DNA of 64,000 bases, taken from the NCBI RefSeq assembly GCF_900109465.1, contig NZ_FOAZ01000021.1:62001-126000 (forward strand), given 5' to 3'. Shown piece after piece: positions 60,139 through 64,000 of the stretch. Position 1 is the first letter of the stretch. Each line of letters opens with the position of its first letter. The position numbers and the translations under genes are program-made. The stretch comes from Streptacidiphilus jiangxiensis. Lineage in GTDB: Bacteria > Actinomycetota > Actinomycetes > Streptomycetales > Streptomycetaceae. The notes below the pieces were generated by a model that was not told the DNA's origin, did not search any database, and saw only the letters and a program-made list of their open reading frames with translations.

Positions 60139-60527
60139 CGCGCCGCCATCCCCCTCGCGTCGTTCACTTCGTTCACGTCTTGCTCGTCCTGCGCGGCGGA
60201 TGTCTCCGCCGCCAGGCCCACGGCCAGCACGTGCTTGCACGGCCCGCGCCCGCCCCGGTACTTGGCCCACCACAGGCAGGTGCAGCCCAGGGAGCCGTCG
60301 GCGGCGCGTCGGACGCGCTGCACATGATCCTCCACCTGGACGAGGGCCCCGCCGTCCGCCTCCGGCCGGACCGCGCCGGCGGCGACCAGCGCGCGGGCGG
60401 CCCGCAGCCGCGGGTTGTGGGACTCCGCCCGGCCCGCGTCGTAGGGGAGTCGGCGGTGGAAGAAGGCCGCCTCGGCCAGCACGGAGGGGCGCAGGTAGCG
60501 GTATGCGTGAGCGGCGGCTTGCGTCAT
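60135..60527 (-). CDS. SWIM zinc finger protein
   Basis: A 130-residue protein. CTCLWWAKYRGGRGPCKHVL is a SWIM zinc finger (CxC-xn-CxH), used for DNA or protein binding. The ATG at 60527 lacks a Shine-Dalgarno, and TAGCGT lies seven bases upstream, so a leaderless mRNA is likely. Partner of the DUF6493 gene, which overlaps its stop. Confidence 0.85.
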   Translation of the reverse strand: MTQAAAHAYRYLRPSVLAEAAFFHRRLPYDAGRAESHNPRLRAARALVAAGAVRPEADGGALVQVEDHVQRVRRAADGSLGCTCLWWAKYRGGRGPCKHVLAVGLAAETSAAQDEQDVNEVNDARGMAAR

Positions 60528-60574
60528 GTCGGGAACGCTAGGGCAGGCCACTGACAACGCCCGGGCCGCCCTCG

Positions 60575-60602
60575 AGGGAGCGGCCCTCGAGGGTGCCGCT
60601 CC
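60575..60602 (-). terminator. Terminator after the APC permease
   Basis: A 9-bp stem GGGAGCGGC/GCCGCTCCC with a 10-base loop, 8 bp after the minus-strand permease stop. Two CCCTCGAGGG palindromes flank and overlap it. Confidence 0.65.
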
Positions 60603-60610
60603 CGGCCGGC

Positions 60611-62026
60611 TCAGTGCGCGGCGAGGTGGCGGCGGCGCAGCACCCGGCAGGGGAGGTAGGCCAGGAGCGATCCGCCGAGGCAGATCGCGATCTGCAGGCG
60701 GTCGGACGTGCTGTCGCCGGCGAGGGTGGTCCACGCGGCCCAGACGACGATGCCGGTCAGGGCGGTGGCGAGCAGCCCGAGGCCGAACCATCCGCCGGGC
60801 ACCTTGTAGGGGCGGGGCAGGTCGGGCTCCTTGACGCGCAGCCGGACCAGGGCGGCCAGCTCGCCGAGAATGGTGAGGTTGGTCAGCAGTACGTCGAAGG
60901 TGAGCAGGTTGGTGAAGGAGTCGTTGCACATCAGGGCGTAGACGACGGAGCACAGCACCAGTGAGAAGACCGGGGTGCCGTAGCGGGGGCTGAGTCGCAC
61001 CAGTCGCTTCGGCACCCACCCGTCCTCCGCCATCACGAAGGGGATGCGGGCGTTGGACATGAGCAGGGAGGCGAACAGCCCGCAGGCGGCGAACATCGCG
61101 CCGACGCTCACGGCGTACTGGAGCCACGGGCCGCCGAGGTCGCGGGCCACGTCGACGAACGAGCCGTCCTGCCAGCCAGCCCATCCCTTTGTCGCCATCG
61201 CGCCGAGCGCGGGCAGCACGTAGGCGGCGATGATCACGACCATGGCGAGGCCCAGGGCGCGGGGCAGGTTGCGGCGCGGGTTCTCGATCTCCTCGGTGAT
61301 GGTGGAGACGGAGTCGAAGCCGTTGTAGTTCCACATCACCACCGACATGCCTGCCGCGGCCGCGGTCCACAGGCCGGTGTGCGGGGGCGTCAGCGGGCCG
61401 ACGGGGTTGACGTGATGGGTGAACAACTGTGGGATGCCGAGCACCGCGATGGCGACGAAGGGCGCGAGGGCGAGGCCCGCGAGCAGCACGGAGCTGTCAC
61501 CGACGCGCTTGGCGCCGAGGATGTTGAGGGCGGTGAGCGGGACGATGACGCAGGCGACGCCGATGAGCCAGTGCAGGTCGACCCGGAATCCGCCGCCGAA
61601 GCCGAGCGGCACGGTGAACAGAACCGTCGTCCCGTCGCCGGCGGGCGCCCAGATCCGGGCCAGGTAGTCGGCGAACATGACCGGGTAGAGCGCCATGTCC
61701 ACCCAGCTGGTGAGCCAGGACAGGAAGCCCTGCTGGAAGCCCCAGAAGTGACCGAAGGCCCGCTTGGTCCACTCGTAGTAGCCGCCCTCGACGGGGATCG
61801 CGGTGCCGAGCTCGGAGGTCAGCAGCGCGACGGGGATGCCGTACAGGACGGGCGTCACGAAGAGCAGGATCATCCCGAGGCCGGGGCCCGAGGCGCTGAA
61901 CAGGGGCTCGAGGCCGTAGGCGCCGCCCGACACCGAGAAGAAGATCAGGGCGACCAGGGGCAGTAGCCGCACCGAGGGCTTGAGCTTGGTGGCCTCGGTG
62001 GCCTGGGCAGGGGCTTCGGTGGACAA
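60611..62026 (-). CDS. APC family amino acid/polyamine permease
   Basis: A 471-residue membrane protein with about 12 segments. FFSVSGGAYGLEPLFSASGP and TITEEIENPRRNLPRALGLA are typical of the APC superfamily (the polyamine/amino acid branch). The start is TTG at 62026, supported by GGGGAG seven bases upstream. Next to a TetR-type regulator and a monoamine oxidase, it probably imports an amine or amino acid that the oxidase degrades. Confidence 0.88.
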   Translation of the reverse strand: MSTEAPAQATEATKLKPSVRLLPLVALIFFSVSGGAYGLEPLFSASGPGLGMILLFVTPVLYGIPVALLTSELGTAIPVEGGYYEWTKRAFGHFWGFQQGFLSWLTSWVDMALYPVMFADYLARIWAPAGDGTTVLFTVPLGFGGGFRVDLHWLIGVACVIVPLTALNILGAKRVGDSSVLLAGLALAPFVAIAVLGIPQLFTHHVNPVGPLTPPHTGLWTAAAAGMSVVMWNYNGFDSVSTITEEIENPRRNLPRALGLAMVVIIAAYVLPALGAMATKGWAGWQDGSFVDVARDLGGPWLQYAVSVGAMFAACGLFASLLMSNARIPFVMAEDGWVPKRLVRLSPRYGTPVFSLVLCSVVYALMCNDSFTNLLTFDVLLTNLTILGELAALVRLRVKEPDLPRPYKVPGGWFGLGLLATALTGIVVWAAWTTLAGDSTSDRLQIAICLGGSLLAYLPCRVLRRRHLAAH

Positions 62027-62094
62027 AGGCGGGCTCCCCGTCGACGTAGTGGGCCAGCCCAGTGTCGAGGTGAAACGTGTAACTCGCCATTGGC

Positions 62095-62113
62095 GACCTG
62101 TTCGGAACAGGTC
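62095..62113. promoter_or_regulatory. Perfect 19-bp palindromic operator upstream of the permease
   Basis: GACCTGTTCGGAACAGGTC: two 9-bp arms around one central base. It lies 69 bp before the TTG start and 38 bp after the regulator stop. Size and form fit a TetR-type site, and the adjacent XRE-TetR regulator is the obvious ligand. Confidence 0.75.
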
Positions 62114-62150
62114 TGCCTGCCTGACACCCTGTCCGTCGACCGACCCGCTG

Positions 62151-63035
62151 TCAGGTCAGGTCGAGGTGGGGCTCGAAGGCGCTGAGCAGCAGCGAGCGCA
62201 TGCGGTCGGGGTGCATCCCGGTCGAGTGGGCGAGGATCTGGATGGCCAGACCGTCGACCATCGCGGTGAACCGCTCCGCGAGGGCCTCGACGTCGGTGTC
62301 CGGGGCCAGGCCCTCGGCCTGGCAGTCGCGCAGCAGCCCGAGGACGACCTCGTACCAGCCGGAGTAGACGCGGCGCTGCGCCTGGCGCAACTGGGGTTCG
62401 AGCATGGCCTGGTTCCAGAACTGGATCCACACCGACCACTCGTCGACGTCGTCCGTGGTGAGCGGGAGTTGCACCTCGATGAGCCGGCGCAGCCGGTCGC
62501 GGGCGGAGGTGGCCTGCTCGAACTCCACGTCGAGGCGGGAGCGGAAGCGCTGCGCGTAGTACTCCAGGGCGGCGTGCAGCGTGGCTTCCTTGCTGGGGAA
62601 GTGGTAGTGCACCGTCGCCGTGCTGGTGCCGCAGTAGCGGGCGATGTCGGAGACGCGGACGTTGTGGTAGCCGCGACGGGCGATCAGCACGGTCGCGGCC
62701 TGGAGGATCTGCTCGCGGCGCTCCTCGGCCGACACCGCCTCGGCACGGTCCCGGCCGGCTTCGGGCGGGAGGACGGGGGCCGGGCCGGTGCCGTCGAGGA
62801 GGTAGCCGGTGGAGACGCCGCAGGCCTTCGCGATGGCCGCGACCTCCTGGTCGCGCAGCCGGCGCGTCCCGCGCAGCGCCTTGGACAGGGCGGTCTGGTC
62901 CATGCCGATGCGCTCGGCGAGCTCACGCTGCGACAGCCCGGCCGAGCGGATCGCGGTGCGGATCCGCTCCGGCAGTTCGGCGGGCGGCGCTTCCCCGGGG
63001 CCGCTCGTGCTGCTCGTGCTCGCCATGCTCGTCAT
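62151..63035 (-). CDS. XRE-TetR fusion transcriptional regulator
   Basis: A 294-residue protein with two DNA-binding modules. The N-terminal XRE helix-turn-helix (about residues 20-75; LSQRELAERIGMDQTALSKAL) is followed by a full TetR (about 100-290; ILQAATVLIARRGYHNVRVSDI, quoted in parts, and GTSTATVHYHFPSKEATL), with a TetR ligand domain. The ATG at 63035 lacks a strong ribosome binding site; a second ATG at 63026 is in frame. It lies 33 bp downstream of the oxidase gene and upstream of the permease. Confidence 0.9.
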   Translation of the reverse strand: MTSMASTSSTSGPGEAPPAELPERIRTAIRSAGLSQRELAERIGMDQTALSKALRGTRRLRDQEVAAIAKACGVSTGYLLDGTGPAPVLPPEAGRDRAEAVSAEERREQILQAATVLIARRGYHNVRVSDIARYCGTSTATVHYHFPSKEATLHAALEYYAQRFRSRLDVEFEQATSARDRLRRLIEVQLPLTTDDVDEWSVWIQFWNQAMLEPQLRQAQRRVYSGWYEVVLGLLRDCQAEGLAPDTDVEALAERFTAMVDGLAIQILAHSTGMHPDRMRSLLLSAFEPHLDLT

Positions 63036-63068
63036 ATCGGGGTCAGTATGTCAGGCACGGTGTGCCGT

Positions 63069-64000
63069 TCATCCGGGCTGCCGCACCACGGGGCCCAGGG
63101 CCGCGGCAACCTCGCGCGCGGCACGTTCGCCCGAGGAGATCGCGCCGTCGATGTAGCCGTTCCAGACGGACGCGGTCTCGGTGCCGGCCCAGTGGACGCG
63201 TCCGGACGGGCTGCGCCAGCCGTCGCGCCCGTGCGAGGTCCAGCCACCCGGGGTGAGGAAGCACTCGTAGCCGCCGATGGTCCAGCCGGTGCGGGGCCAG
63301 ATCTGCTCGACATAGTCGATCGGTTCGCCGGCCCTCTCCCCGACCACCTCGGACAGGCAGGTCAGCACGGCGCGGCGGCGTTCGGCGTCCGGTGCGGCGG
63401 CCCAGCGGTCGACGCGGTCACCGTAGACGAAGGCGACGAGGACGCCGCGTGACGCGTCCTGGGGGGAGTTGTCGAAGACCACGCCGACCGGTCGCTCGCC
63501 GTAGAGCGTGGCGATGCCCGAGCGGCCGGCGTCGCGCCAGAAGGGCTCCTCGTACACCGCGTGGACCTTGGCGACCCGACCCATCGGTGCGTGGCGCACC
63601 CAGCCGAGCCGCGCGGGCGGCAGCGGCGGGTCGAAGGCGATCCGCTCGACGGCCGCGGGGGGCACGGTCACCACGGCCCGCGCCGCGTGCACCACGGTGC
63701 CTCCGCCGGTGTGCACGTGGACTTCGGTCTGCGTCTGACGGATCGACAGAACGGGTTCGCCGAGCCGGATCCGGGCCCCCAGCGACCGTGCGAGGGCCCG
63801 GGCCACCGCGTCCGCGCCGTCGCCGAGGCGCGAGTCCTGCGCACAGCCGGACGTCTCCATCAGCTGTTCGTAGCCGCCCCCGGAGGCCAGGTAGAACAGC
63901 ACGTGGAAGAAGGAGATCTCCCGGGGCTCCGCGCACCAGACACCCTGGACGGCGAGGGCCAGCCGCTGCAGGGCGTCCTTGTCGTCGGTCTCGGTGCGGA
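63069..64000 (-). CDS. Flavin monoamine oxidase family protein (5' end beyond window)
   Basis: The C-terminal part (about 310 residues) of a FAD-dependent amine oxidase. VPPAAVERIAFDPPLPPARL is the conserved substrate-domain segment, and GRVHWAGTETASVWNGYIDG with AISSGERAA is the C-terminal FAD-binding signature. The frame is open to the window edge (TETDDKDALQRLALAVQGVW), so the N-terminal FAD motif lies outside. It heads a cluster with the XRE-TetR regulator and the APC permease, which suggests amine catabolism. Confidence 0.9.
   Translation of the reverse strand, partial: RTETDDKDALQRLALAVQGVWCAEPREISFFHVLFYLASGGGYEQLMETSGCAQDSRLGDGADAVARALARSLGARIRLGEPVLSIRQTQTEVHVHTGGGTVVHAARAVVTVPPAAVERIAFDPPLPPARLGWVRHAPMGRVAKVHAVYEEPFWRDAGRSGIATLYGERPVGVVFDNSPQDASRGVLVAFVYGDRVDRWAAAPDAERRRAVLTCLSEVVGERAGEPIDYVEQIWPRTGWTIGGYECFLTPGGWTSHGRDGWRSPSGRVHWAGTETASVWNGYIDGAISSGERAAREVAAALGPVVRQPG

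Noticed and set aside
1..64000. CRISPR arrays, tRNA/rRNA genes, insertion sequences, prophage or integrative-element ends
   Set aside because: I scanned the gaps for evenly spaced repeats, cloverleaf sequences, transposase motifs and integrase genes and found none. The repeats present are degenerate or palindromic and do not fit these classes.

Overview
The window is a high-GC (roughly 70-75%) piece of an actinobacterial chromosome, almost certainly from the Streptomycetaceae (Streptomyces, Kitasatospora or Streptacidiphilus). The signs are strong G/C bias at third codon positions, many GTG starts and two convincing TTG starts, RbpA behind a textbook SigR promoter, a c-di-AMP riboswitch in front of an NlpC/P60 hydrolase, a DasR-like box in front of a chitinase, and the gene order ribBA-ribH-hisE-hisG. 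I see no tRNA, rRNA, CRISPR array, insertion sequence or prophage. Most of the window looks like core or core-flanking chromosome, and the accessory character rises after about 30 kb.

Layout. 1-3 kb: end of the riboflavin genes (ribBA partial, ribH) and hisE/hisG. 3-8 kb: a PH-domain membrane protein, two CNNM/CorC-like membrane proteins and a NatA/NatB-type ABC exporter. 8-11.5 kb (minus strand): a 55-residue membrane peptide, a TPR-AAA+ ATPase and a uridine-kinase-like P-loop protein. 11.6-19.5 kb: acyl-CoA dehydrogenase, a DUF4037-like protein, a two-gene operon behind a TetR-type palindrome (CrtC-like plus phosphotransferase-like), a CPDC-motif protein, an Lrp regulator, an amidohydrolase and a solitary 2TM protein. 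19.6-24 kb: an ECF sigma/anti-sigma pair, then lnt and fxsA. 24-27 kb (minus): rbpA, a UMF1-type MFS transporter and a glycerophosphodiester phosphodiesterase.

27.2-29.9 kb is a four-gene PATAN-like/Roadblock cluster without a GTPase gene. 30-34 kb (minus) holds an HhH peptide, an APC permease, an FtsK-like protein with a defective P-loop and a 64-residue membrane protein. 34-37.4 kb carries DUF3291, ankyrin, GNAT, DoxX and thioesterase-like genes, with a degenerate 160-200 bp repeat array between the last two. At 37.4-39.1 kb (minus) is an Mrr-like nuclease whose ribosome binding site lies in a hairpin. An epoxide hydrolase follows.

41-44.4 kb: a double-FHA ABC transporter and a Ser/Thr kinase, an arrangement like Rv1747/PknF of Mycobacterium tuberculosis. 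44.5-46.9 kb: a YtrA-type GntR regulator with its ABC transporter. 47-52 kb: an ACT-like protein, an SCO4226-like nickel-binding protein, an ICMT-like methyltransferase, the riboswitch-controlled NlpC/P60 hydrolase, a PP2C-like phosphatase and an ECF41-type sigma factor. 52-57.5 kb: secreted proteins (GH18 chitinase, ricin-type lectin, HAF-repeat protein) with a methyltransferase and an ArsR-like regulator among them. 57.5-60.5 kb: a DUF6493/SWIM pair. 60.6-64 kb: a probable amine-utilisation locus of APC permease, XRE-TetR fusion regulator and flavin monoamine oxidase (cut by the window end), with a perfect 19-bp operator in front of the permease.

The items most worth following up are the GTPase-less Roadblock cluster, the Mrr-like nuclease next to the repeat array, the pseudo-FtsK/small membrane protein pair, and the several regulatory elements that can be read directly from the DNA.
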